Source: HXMU1420-13 sp965229525 (GTDB taxonomy: Bacteria; Bacteroidota; Rhodothermia; Balneolales; Balneolaceae). Taken from it: a stretch of DNA of 64,000 nt. The stretch's first letter is position 1. The number at the start of each line of letters is the position of its first letter. Below, piece after piece: positions 26,478-33,710 of the stretch. Under the pieces are notes generated by a model. That model worked only from the letters and a program-made list of their open reading frames with translations. It searched no databases and was not told the origin of the DNA. The stretch spans positions 1,364,001-1,428,000 of the forward strand of contig OZ245886.1 in the NCBI GenBank assembly GCA_965229525.1. The letters run 5' to 3'. The position numbers and the translations under genes are program-made.

Positions 26478-27209
26478 ATGGATCAACTAAATAATTATGC
26501 TGATAGTCGATTATTGAATGGCTGCATTTACTGTGGCGGTTTAGCTGAAACGCGAGATCATGTGCCATCAAAATGTCTTCTTGAACGCCCATATCCTGCA
26601 AATCTTCCAGTAGTTGGGTGCTGTTATTCTTGCAATCAAGGATTCTCAAAAGATGAAGAATATTTTGTGTGTTTAATTGAGAGTGTTCTTTGTGGATCAA
26701 CAGATCCGAATAATATCGGTCGACCCTCAGTTGCTAAGATTTTGACTAAATCACCTGCTCTACGAAAACGAATTGAAGATTCAAGAAAACAGGTAAATGG
26801 TCAAACCGTCTTTGAACCAGAGATTGAAAGAGTAAAGAACGTGATGCTAAAACTTGCTCAAGGTCATGCTGGTTTTGAGCTAAGTCAACCATGTCGGAGA
26901 GAACCTGATCATTTTTGGTGTGGTCCACTTGAATTACTGTCTAGTGAAGATCAAGAGACTTTCCATTCAGTTCATTTCCAACATAATGTAGGTGAAGTAG
27001 GATCTCGCAACATGCAAAGATTGCTGGTTACACAATTAACAATGCAGTCAGGAAATGGAGAGCCTCAGAATGTGAGTACGCTGATCAATGATTGGTTAGA
27101 CGTTCAGGATGAACAATATAGATATATCGCCATCGAGGATATGGGAATGCTAATAATTAGAATTGTTATTTCTGAGTATTTTGCTTGTGAAGTGGCTTGG
27201 AATATGTAA
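26478..27209 (+). CDS. HNH-nuclease-like zinc protein in a gene cassette
   Basis: A 243-residue protein. The N-terminus has CIYCG (Cys16, Cys19), TRDHVPSK (Asp27, His28) and CYSCNQGFSKDE (Cys49, Cys52, Asn53), the arrangement of a zinc-supported HNH endonuclease fold. The remaining 180 residues are not recognised. It begins 7 bases after the proposed cassette boundary and is followed after 7 bases by a gamma-glutamylcyclotransferase-like gene. HNH proteins of this kind are common accessory genes; DNA cutting is inferred from the motif only. Confidence 0.72.
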   Translation: MDQLNNYADSRLLNGCIYCGGLAETRDHVPSKCLLERPYPANLPVVGCCYSCNQGFSKDEEYFVCLIESVLCGSTDPNNIGRPSVAKILTKSPALRKRIEDSRKQVNGQTVFEPEIERVKNVMLKLAQGHAGFELSQPCRREPDHFWCGPLELLSSEDQETFHSVHFQHNVGEVGSRNMQRLLVTQLTMQSGNGEPQNVSTLINDWLDVQDEQYRYIAIEDMGMLIIRIVISEYFACEVAWNM

Positions 27210-27216
27210 TTAAAAA

Positions 27217-27825
27217 ATGAATTCTATTAAGACAAAAATTTGGTACGCCTCATACGGTTCAAATATGCAAATGGAACGATTCCTTTGTTACATAAGAGGG
27301 GGGCAACCTAAAGGCAGGACGGATATTTACGAAGGATGTAGGAATAAAACCCTGCCAGAGAAAAATGAAAATCTGTATATATCTAGCCGTTTGTACTTTG
27401 CTAAGGAATCAAATGGATGGAATAAAGGTGGGGTTGGCTTTATTTCAAATTCATTCAATAACAAGGATCTAGCACTGGCTAGGGTGTATCTTATAACCAA
27501 AGAACAGTTTGAAGATGTTGTAAAGCAAGAAACTAAATTTAATGGAGAGCTCAGAATTGACTTCGAAATGTGTATAGAAAATGGCTCATTAATCTTTAAG
27601 GATCCTTCCTGGTATGGAAATTTAATCTATTTAGGTAACCAAGAAGGAAAGCCAATTTTTACGTTTACGTCAAAATCTGACTTCACAAATCAAATCAATA
27701 AGCCAGACGATACTTATCTGAAAACTATAATTCAAGGCATTAAAGAAACCTTTCCAAATTTCAATGAATTTGACATTTATGAATATCTCTTTCCACTAGA
27801 TGGAATAAAAGGAAATTACAATTAA
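27217..27825 (+). CDS. gamma-glutamylcyclotransferase-like protein
   Basis: A 202-residue protein. The motif WYASYGSNM (9-17) matches the YxxYGSN substrate loop of the AIG2/gamma-glutamylcyclotransferase fold, and FLCYIRGGQP follows, as in bacterial relatives often labelled only hypothetical. The fold releases 5-oxoproline from gamma-glutamyl amines or acts on other amines; the catalytic Glu is not certain (a candidate lies in KQETKFNGEL). It follows the HNH gene and ends 32 bases before the proposed right cassette boundary. Confidence 0.72.
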   Translation: MNSIKTKIWYASYGSNMQMERFLCYIRGGQPKGRTDIYEGCRNKTLPEKNENLYISSRLYFAKESNGWNKGGVGFISNSFNNKDLALARVYLITKEQFEDVVKQETKFNGELRIDFEMCIENGSLIFKDPSWYGNLIYLGNQEGKPIFTFTSKSDFTNQINKPDDTYLKTIIQGIKETFPNFNEFDIYEYLFPLDGIKGNYN

Positions 27826-27856
27826 GAACAACTTATAGGATTAATTACAGAAAACT

Positions 27857-27910
27857 ACAGCTAACAACACCTATACGCAATGCCCTACGTTTCATACACG
27901 GACCGTTAAT
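27857..27910. other. putative partial attC-like site, right cassette end
   Basis: ACAGCTAAC (27857-27865) is the exact reverse complement of GTTAGCTGT at 26463-26471, the left cassette end. In integron cassettes the 3' R-box is complementary to the cassette's own 5' end, so this is the expected relation. The following bases do not fold back, so the rest of the site seems lost. Confidence 0.42.
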
Positions 27911-28697
27911 TTAGTTTTTTACGAGCGCTACTTCTTTGATCATTTAACGGCTCCGTTTCTTCTTCTGGAATGATAATTCTTCCTAATCCAGACCCAACTT
28001 TATCTTTTTCAGCCAGTTTTTCTGATTGCGTGAACAATCCACTCATTCTCGAAAACATGGTTTTTATGGATTTCTTTTTCTTCTTTATGAAGTTTTTAAA
28101 CCCGGATACAATTGCAAGATAGGTTGCCAAGCTAATAACTATACCGATCGGTATTCCCAACAATCCTAGATTTATCATTCCAATAATAAATGCCCACACA
28201 CCAACATTTATCACAATGGGTAGTGTCCAGGCTAGCGCCAACTGTGTGAAAGTGCCATGGTAAATAACTTTAGTTTGATCCTCACCTTGAATTAAGGAAA
28301 GTTTGTGTACCGAATGCCTGCTTTCTGAAGTCCACTCCAACAACTTTCCAATCTGCGAAGACGAACCTGATTTCGAGACTGCTCTTTCTATAAAGGAAAC
28401 GATTTCAGGCCAATTCTCTTCAGTAATATTTCCGGGAATAATCGTTTCAACATCCAGTTTGGTAGGCATCAATAATGATGAAAAGAATCCCTTTTCCTCT
28501 TCTTCTGGCTCCCTATCAATTTGTTCAGCGACACTTGCAATAATGTCGGCCTCTAATCCGAAATCCTCAGCTAAATGTTGGATTTCTTCGAGTGATAGAC
28601 CCATTGTAACGTGGTCTCTTTCAGCCGCCTGAATCTCACCTGCCTTTTTAATAATCTTGCTGATTTCTTTTTCTGTATACAATCTATCTTTGCTCAT
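27906..28697 (-). CDS. hypothetical membrane protein, two helices
   Basis: A 263-residue protein of unknown role. The N-terminal 60 residues (LYTEKEISKIIKKAGEIQAAE, then LSLEEIQHLAEDFGLE) form a helical domain seen in several bacterial membrane proteins with a 'tethering' look. Two membrane helices follow (about 150-172 and 176-198), then a very basic stretch KKKKKS near 205-210 and a polar tail. Both ends should lie in the cytosol. Its stop lies inside the proposed cassette right edge, so the cassette may have landed next to its 3' end. Confidence 0.7.
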   Translation of the reverse strand: MSKDRLYTEKEISKIIKKAGEIQAAERDHVTMGLSLEEIQHLAEDFGLEADIIASVAEQIDREPEEEEKGFFSSLLMPTKLDVETIIPGNITEENWPEIVSFIERAVSKSGSSSQIGKLLEWTSESRHSVHKLSLIQGEDQTKVIYHGTFTQLALAWTLPIVINVGVWAFIIGMINLGLLGIPIGIVISLATYLAIVSGFKNFIKKKKKSIKTMFSRMSGLFTQSEKLAEKDKVGSGLGRIIIPEEETEPLNDQRSSARKKLN

Positions 28698-28866
28698 TGC
28701 ACCTAAAAACTTTTGAACACATTTGTTTCCCTAACATTAAATCTATCCCTGATACGTGTATTTATACTAATGTTTAGAAGATAATAGAATCTATGGATGC
28801 ATCGGCACAATATTATAACACAACCTGCGTACTTTACCCGAATCAAAATCTTGGGGACTATTCATC

Positions 28867-29403
28867 ATGAAACGAATCATCTTTCTGCTCTTTATCTATC
28901 CGTATTTATTAGCTATTCAATGTCCGGATCAGGAATGTGCCTTAATTGAAAATTGGGAACAAAACAGTTTTGTGCCTCTACTCAATATATCTCCCATTCA
29001 AAGTACATATAAGGCTGGTGATACAATTACAATGAGGGCAAGTATACCGGCTACTAATGAGTTTTTTGGTGAGTCTGTGAACTTGCTTGAAGCTTCTGGT
29101 GATGAAACTGGCTTGCTTCAATTGATTGCTGTGGAAGGACAAGGTGATTTATTCTCAGATAATTCTGTAATAGTCAATAAAGGATCTCAAGGACGGTTCC
29201 CCGTATGGTTCGAAATGGATTTCAATTCGGAAACAGGGAATTATGAACTTGATGTTGATATCACATTAAACCGAACGGGCGCTTATACAATGGTTACAGA
29301 TGGATATGTGGATTTTGGTTCCTCCGATTGCCCAGACTATAGATTGAACTTTCTATTTGCCGGGGTAGAAGGTCAGTTTCTCGAGTTTTCCGTAGATGAG
29401 TAG
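28867..29403 (+). CDS. exported hypothetical protein
   Basis: A 178-residue protein with a signal peptide ending near residue 17. After it come two Cys residues (CPDQEC) and a beta-rich region with TYKAGDTITMRASIPA, reminiscent of immunoglobulin-like or intimin-like beta sandwiches, and a second Cys near residue 155 (SSDCPDY). No family is recognised. It is a single gene between oppositely oriented units. Confidence 0.62.
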   Translation: MKRIIFLLFIYPYLLAIQCPDQECALIENWEQNSFVPLLNISPIQSTYKAGDTITMRASIPATNEFFGESVNLLEASGDETGLLQLIAVEGQGDLFSDNSVIVNKGSQGRFPVWFEMDFNSETGNYELDVDITLNRTGAYTMVTDGYVDFGSSDCPDYRLNFLFAGVEGQFLEFSVDE

Positions 29404-29455
29404 CTGCGTCTAGAATTTGGTTAACTGAATGTTCAAAATCATTTTTTTAAGTTAA

Positions 29456-32068
29456 TTACTCCGCTTTCAAACTCTCTACAGGATTTACTACCGAGGCTTT
29501 CAGTGAATGGAAGCTTACGGTCAAAAGCGTTACAAGAGCACAGAGCAAAATACTGATTACATAAATCTCCCATCCTACAGATATTCGATATTGGTAATTT
29601 TGTAGCCAAATACCCATAACATAACCCCCGATCGGTACCGAGATTAAACAGGCAATGGAAACAAGTATTCCAAAGTCTTTAGAAAGTAGTGCCCATAGAC
29701 TACTTACCGACGCCCCTAGCACTTTTCGGATTCCAATTTCTTTTACACGCTGCATCACCATGAATGCCGATAGTCCAAATAGGCCCAGACAACTAATTAA
29801 AATAGCCAGTGTACTGAAGATGGTTGCCAGAGAACTGGTTTGGTCTTCTGACCTGAACTTTGCCAGGTATTGGTCATCCGCAAAATGAGCATGAAATGGA
29901 TGATCGGGTAATACCGACTGAAAGCTATCTTTTATGGTTGCAATTGACTCGGCGTAAGGAACATCTGGATTTAGCCTCACAAACATAAACCTTTTTCGAT
30001 TCGTACTGGTACTAGAGAAAAGCATCAATGGTGTAGGTATTCCAAAAGGTGATCCTTTAATCATATCTTTTACTACCCCAATTACCGTAAAACTTGTTTG
30101 ATCGTTATATGTATTGTTGTGTGATATGATCACTTTTCCAATTGGGTCCGTCATGCCTAACAATTCCACCCCCGATTCACTAAGTATTACCGAATTCACT
30201 TCGCTCCCTAAATCTCTTGAAAAATCACGTCCGGCCACTAGTTCCCATTTGGTTGCAGCCCCGTACTCTGGGGTCACATAAATAGTATTAAATGTTTCAT
30301 TATTTATAACAGAGGAGCCTTCAATACTAAACCCCCCATTATTCCCCAGTGTATTGGTTAATGGATAGTTAGAATAAGCCACTTCTTCTACCACCCCGGT
30401 TCTTAGAAGTTCAGCTCTTAGTAATTCTGCTTTCTGCCTAAAATCAGTATTTCGACCTCTTATTGTAATCAACCCATCCTTTTCATACCCCATGGATCTA
30501 TTTTTAGCATGATTAATTTGCTCGTGAATGGTGATGGTTCCGATCACCAAAAAGATTGAAATGGTAAATTGAAAAACCACCAGCATCTGTCGAAATCGTA
30601 CACTTTTTTTCCCCTGACTCAGCTCACCTTTAATTGCTTCAATTGGATTGAATGAGGACAGGAAGTAGGCAGGATAGCTTCCTGCAAAAAGTGAAACTAC
30701 CATACAGAATGCCAAACTCAACAACCAAAAACTTGAATTGATCCGTGGTAAGTCTATTTCTTTTCCAGCGATTTCATTAAACCCTGGAAGTAACGCATAA
30801 ACGAATAATAATGATAGAAGTAACGCCCCAAGTACATACAAAAAGGATTCTACCAGGTATTGGCTTGCAACCGCAGATCTTACAGAACCCAGCGTTTTTC
30901 GAATACCCACTTCTTTCCCCCTGGTTTGATATCGCGCGGTATTCAAGTTCATAAAGTTGATACATGCTATAATGAGTATAAATAGCCCTATGATTACGAA
31001 TAATCGAATAAACTGTACTTTTGAGCTCGCTACCTGTACTCCGTTTTCAAAGGTAGAATTCAAATTCCAATCTTTCATAGGAAGTAAAAATATTTCTCTC
31101 TGATTGGACCCTTCTTCCATATATGGTTCCATGATGTCTTTAATGGCAGCTGATGCATCTTCAACTGTAACATTTGGTTGAAGCAGGGCAAACAACTTCA
31201 TGTTGTAATTATCCCAGACATATGGATTTTGCTCGTTATAGAAAAGCGCCATCGACGAAAAGAATGAAGCATCACCAAAAGTGGAATTCAATGGTAAATC
31301 CTTGTACACACCTGCTACAATTAAGTCTACCTGTGCATTTAGATTTATTGTTTTACCAATGGCTTCTTCATTTCCAAATGCCTTCTCTGCAAAAGAATTT
31401 GATACAATAATATTGCCTGGATTTTCCAGTGCATTTCTAGTTCCAGATATCATTGTTAATGAAAGAATGTGTGTGATATCCGCCTGAAAGAAGTAGCCCA
31501 TTTCTTCAAAAGCATTTTCATTCACAGTCAAAATTTGATCGCTGGGCCTAAAAAAAGTAAGAGCTGTGTGTTCGAAGTAATGAGGAAATTTTTCTTGTAA
31601 TTCGGGGCCAATTCCACCCTGCATGGAACTGTTTATATAAATAGCTTCACTCGATATGTCCTTTCGAAATACCTGAACAATGCGTTCATAATGCTCGTGA
31701 TTTTTATTGAAAGAATATTCATTCATCACCCAAAGTGCGATAAAAATAGACACCGTGATTCCAATTGCTAAACCACCAATGTTGATCAAAGAGAAAGTTT
31801 TGTTCTTAAGGAGATTTCGATAACTGATTTTGATATTGTGAGATAGCATAACTGAATAAATTTCTGGCGATTTAAACTTTTTGATAGCGAAAGGGCGAAG
31901 ATAATTCATCACCTGGAACCAATAATTCAGAGCTGCCTTGATCGAAGATTGCTTTTCCAGCACAGAGAAATACTTCTCCTCTAAATCTCCCAAAACTTCT
32001 TCCTGAAGATCCTCCTTCAAAAAAAAGCAAAGAAAGCGAGTAGCCCATTTTGGCGGATGATGCTCCAT
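29456..32068 (-). CDS. FtsX/MacB-type ABC permease with prefix domain
   Basis: An 870-residue membrane protein. The first 75 residues (PPKWATRFLCFFLKEDLQEEVLGDLEEKY) form the 'permease prefix' domain that accompanies PadR genes. Then come TM1 with NIGGLAIGITVSIFIALWV, a periplasmic MacB-like core, three helices, and a second copy of the same unit, ending LKASVVNPVESLKAE. Such proteins work with an ABC ATPase, which is not encoded in the window. The gene starts one base after its PadR regulator, with which it is surely co-transcribed. It is paralogous to the protein at 33711. Confidence 0.92.
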   Translation of the reverse strand: MEHHPPKWATRFLCFFLKEDLQEEVLGDLEEKYFSVLEKQSSIKAALNYWFQVMNYLRPFAIKKFKSPEIYSVMLSHNIKISYRNLLKNKTFSLINIGGLAIGITVSIFIALWVMNEYSFNKNHEHYERIVQVFRKDISSEAIYINSSMQGGIGPELQEKFPHYFEHTALTFFRPSDQILTVNENAFEEMGYFFQADITHILSLTMISGTRNALENPGNIIVSNSFAEKAFGNEEAIGKTINLNAQVDLIVAGVYKDLPLNSTFGDASFFSSMALFYNEQNPYVWDNYNMKLFALLQPNVTVEDASAAIKDIMEPYMEEGSNQREIFLLPMKDWNLNSTFENGVQVASSKVQFIRLFVIIGLFILIIACINFMNLNTARYQTRGKEVGIRKTLGSVRSAVASQYLVESFLYVLGALLLSLLFVYALLPGFNEIAGKEIDLPRINSSFWLLSLAFCMVVSLFAGSYPAYFLSSFNPIEAIKGELSQGKKSVRFRQMLVVFQFTISIFLVIGTITIHEQINHAKNRSMGYEKDGLITIRGRNTDFRQKAELLRAELLRTGVVEEVAYSNYPLTNTLGNNGGFSIEGSSVINNETFNTIYVTPEYGAATKWELVAGRDFSRDLGSEVNSVILSESGVELLGMTDPIGKVIISHNNTYNDQTSFTVIGVVKDMIKGSPFGIPTPLMLFSSTSTNRKRFMFVRLNPDVPYAESIATIKDSFQSVLPDHPFHAHFADDQYLAKFRSEDQTSSLATIFSTLAILISCLGLFGLSAFMVMQRVKEIGIRKVLGASVSSLWALLSKDFGILVSIACLISVPIGGYVMGIWLQNYQYRISVGWEIYVISILLCALVTLLTVSFHSLKASVVNPVESLKAE

Positions 32069-32410
32069 TTATCCAAGGCTGTATTTGAAGCCGGCAAAAG
32101 CGGGAAACTGATTCCAAAGCGACAGTTTATGATCCCTCGATATTTTCAACGCCTCATGACCTGCTCCTGTAATTTCATAGATTCTCTTTCTTCGACCACC
32201 TCTCTCAGCGGTTGGTTTTCCCATTTCAGATTTCAGAAAACCTTTTTCTCCCAATCGGTTTAATGTAGAATGTACCGCACCAATTGAAACGGAGCGTTTT
32301 AATTGTCGTTCGAATTCTTCTGCAATTTTGAATGCATAGGCATCATCGCCCAGAATTCCCGTGATTAATAGGAGCGTTTCTTCGAAATCTCCGAGTCGTG
32401 TTTCTTTCAT
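32069..32410 (-). CDS. PadR-family transcriptional regulator
   Basis: A 113-residue winged-helix repressor. The motif YAFKIAEEFERQLKRSVSIGAVHSTLNRLGEKGFLKSE (about 25-62) is the family's DNA-binding helix set, and ERGGRRKRIYEIT is the wing. It lacks the long C-terminal helix of PadR-s2 members, so it is of the short class. It is followed directly by its permease gene, and an 11-bp inverted repeat in front of it is a likely autoregulatory operator. Confidence 0.92.
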   Translation of the reverse strand: MKETRLGDFEETLLLITGILGDDAYAFKIAEEFERQLKRSVSIGAVHSTLNRLGEKGFLKSEMGKPTAERGGRRKRIYEITGAGHEALKISRDHKLSLWNQFPAFAGFKYSLG

Positions 32411-32423
32411 ATCTTTTTAATTT

Positions 32424-32460
32424 GTAGAACAAATATAAAAGAAAAAATCATTTGTTCTAC
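32424..32460 (-). promoter_or_regulatory. PadR operator over the promoter
   Basis: GTAGAACAAAT (32424-32434) and ATTTGTTCTAC (32450-32460) form a perfect 11-bp inverted repeat with a 15-base spacer, 13 bases in front of the PadR start. On the minus strand one arm overlaps TATATTTG, a good -7 box. A PadR protein bound here would block its own transcription. Confidence 0.68.
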
Positions 32461-32493
32461 TTTTTAGTAGGAAATATTCACAATGATTTCATT

Positions 32494-32524
32494 TTTGTTT
32501 TTTGAAATTGTCGTGATACGTTTG
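32494..32524 (+). promoter_or_regulatory. Bacteroidota-type promoter of the DUF4287 gene
   Basis: TTTG (32494-32497), exactly 19 bases, then TACGTTTG (32517-32524) is a perfect fit to TTTG-N19-TAnnTTTG. The ATG at 32553 lies 28 bases downstream. Confidence 0.78.
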
Positions 32525-32552
32525 GCTAACATTAATCTTTAAATAGTTACGG

Positions 32553-33095
32553 ATGGATAAAGCATTGCAAACAATGATCGACAATATGCCGGAGAAAACA
32601 GGGAAGTCTCTGGAAGAGTGGTTTGATGTCCTAAAAATCAACTCATTTTCTAAACATTCAGAAGCTGTTAAATATTTAAAAACCGAACATGGAGTCACGC
32701 ACGGTTTCGCAAATACGATTGTCGCTTTATCCAAAAAACAAGATTCTGGCGAAGAAGATCTGGTTTCTGCGCAATACAAAGGCAAAGAGTCGTTGTTTCC
32801 AATCTATGACGGATTAATCACATTCATCAAAACCCTTGGTGATGATGTGACTATTACACCCAAAAAAGGAAGTGTGAGTATCATTCGAAAAAGACAATTT
32901 GTGTTGATTAAGCCTGCCACAAAAACGCGAATTGATTTGGGATTCAAACTAAAGGACAAACCCACTTCAGATCGATTAGGCGATTCCGGACCATTTGGAA
33001 CCATGTGTACACATCGAGTTCAAATTACCGATGTGAATGAAATAGATCAGGAACTTAAAGACTGGATAAAAGAAGCTTACGAAAGGTCGGTGTAA
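32553..33095 (+). CDS. DUF4287 plus DUF5655 protein
   Basis: A 180-residue cytosolic protein with two small domains. The first (about 1-60) contains TGKSLEEWFDVLK and HGVTHGFANTIVAL, marks of DUF4287. The second (about 80-178) has LGDDVTITPKKGSVSIIRKRQFVLIKP and RIDLGFKL, marks of DUF5655. Neither has an established reaction; DUF5655 proteins are predicted to bind nucleic acids or transport substrates. It has its own promoter and sits between two PadR-permease modules. Confidence 0.85.
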   Translation: MDKALQTMIDNMPEKTGKSLEEWFDVLKINSFSKHSEAVKYLKTEHGVTHGFANTIVALSKKQDSGEEDLVSAQYKGKESLFPIYDGLITFIKTLGDDVTITPKKGSVSIIRKRQFVLIKPATKTRIDLGFKLKDKPTSDRLGDSGPFGTMCTHRVQITDVNEIDQELKDWIKEAYERSV

Positions 33096-33216
33096 TGCTT
33101 TAATCTTTGATTAAGAAAAAATTTATCTCTCATTTCTAAACTATTTTGACACCTCTGCGGCTCAAAACTCACAAGTTTCGCAATAATGGTGCGTGAGAAG
33201 TAGTACGGTTTTATAT

Positions 33217-33280
33217 CACGAGATTGCTACGTTGAGTAACAATTCTGCATAGATTAAAGCATCCACTCCTCGTAATGACA
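33217..33280. repeat. dispersed-repeat copy of the GTCATTACGAGG type
   Basis: On the minus strand this reads GTCATTACGAGG at one end and GCAATCTCGTG at the other. Repeats with such ends occur in many Bacteroidota genomes. It lies in the 283-base gap between DUF4287 and the second PadR gene. Only one copy is visible here, so the call rests on general knowledge. Confidence 0.45.
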
Positions 33281-33300
33281 AACATTCTCCTGTTTAATTG

Positions 33301-33377
33301 AAACCAATTCTAAAAATTTGAAACAAATAAAAATTTCTGTAGTATTGCGATTAGTTTCAAAAAATAAGAATTGGTTT
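33301..33377 (+). promoter_or_regulatory. promoter with nested operator repeats of second PadR gene
   Basis: TTTG (33317-33320), 19 bases, TAGTATTG (33340-33347) fits the Bacteroidota promoter with one mismatch. Two inverted repeats are nested around it: TTTGAAAC (33317-33324) with GTTTCAAA (33354-33361), and AAACCAATTCT (33301-33311) with AGAATTGGTTT (33367-33377). The sequence differs from the operator of the other PadR gene, so the two regulators probably do not cross-bind. Confidence 0.68.
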
Positions 33378-33378
33378 T

Positions 33379-33705
33379 ATGAAGTTATTAACCCGAGCCG
33401 AGGAGTATATTTTACTCGCCGTTTTTAAACTTGGTGAAGACGCCTACAGCATCCCGATCAGGGAAAAACTGATTGACATAACCGGAAAAAACTGGTCGCT
33501 AGGTGCGATCTATATGCCCCTTGAGCGACTGGAAAAGCGCCGGCTGCTTACCTCACGTTTTTCAGAGTCTACCCCAGAACGTGGTGGGCGCCACAAACGC
33601 ATCTACGAATTAACGGAAGCTGGGAAAGAATCACTTCGGGAGATTTATTCCGTTCAGCAAACCATCTGGGAAGGAATTCCTCCACTTATTTTTAGTAAGG
33701 CCTGA
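33379..33705 (+). CDS. PadR-family transcriptional regulator (second module)
   Basis: A 108-residue winged-helix protein of the short PadR class. YSIPIREKLIDITGKNWSLGAIYMPLERLEKRRLLTS (about 22-58) is the DNA-binding part and PERGGRHKRIYELT the wing. It has the same layout as the protein at 32069 but only moderate similarity. It lies 5 bases before its permease gene and has a promoter with nested inverted repeats just upstream. Confidence 0.92.
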   Translation: MKLLTRAEEYILLAVFKLGEDAYSIPIREKLIDITGKNWSLGAIYMPLERLEKRRLLTSRFSESTPERGGRHKRIYELTEAGKESLREIYSVQQTIWEGIPPLIFSKA

Positions 33706-33710
33706 AACTT

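Noticed and set aside
26478..27825. Toxin-antitoxin pair
   Set aside because: The two products (243 and 202 residues) are larger than usual toxin-antitoxin proteins and match HNH-like and gamma-glutamylcyclotransferase-like motifs instead.
31174..31487. Plus-strand frames inside the first permease gene
   Set aside because: They are shadows of a well-supported 870-residue coding frame on the minus strand.
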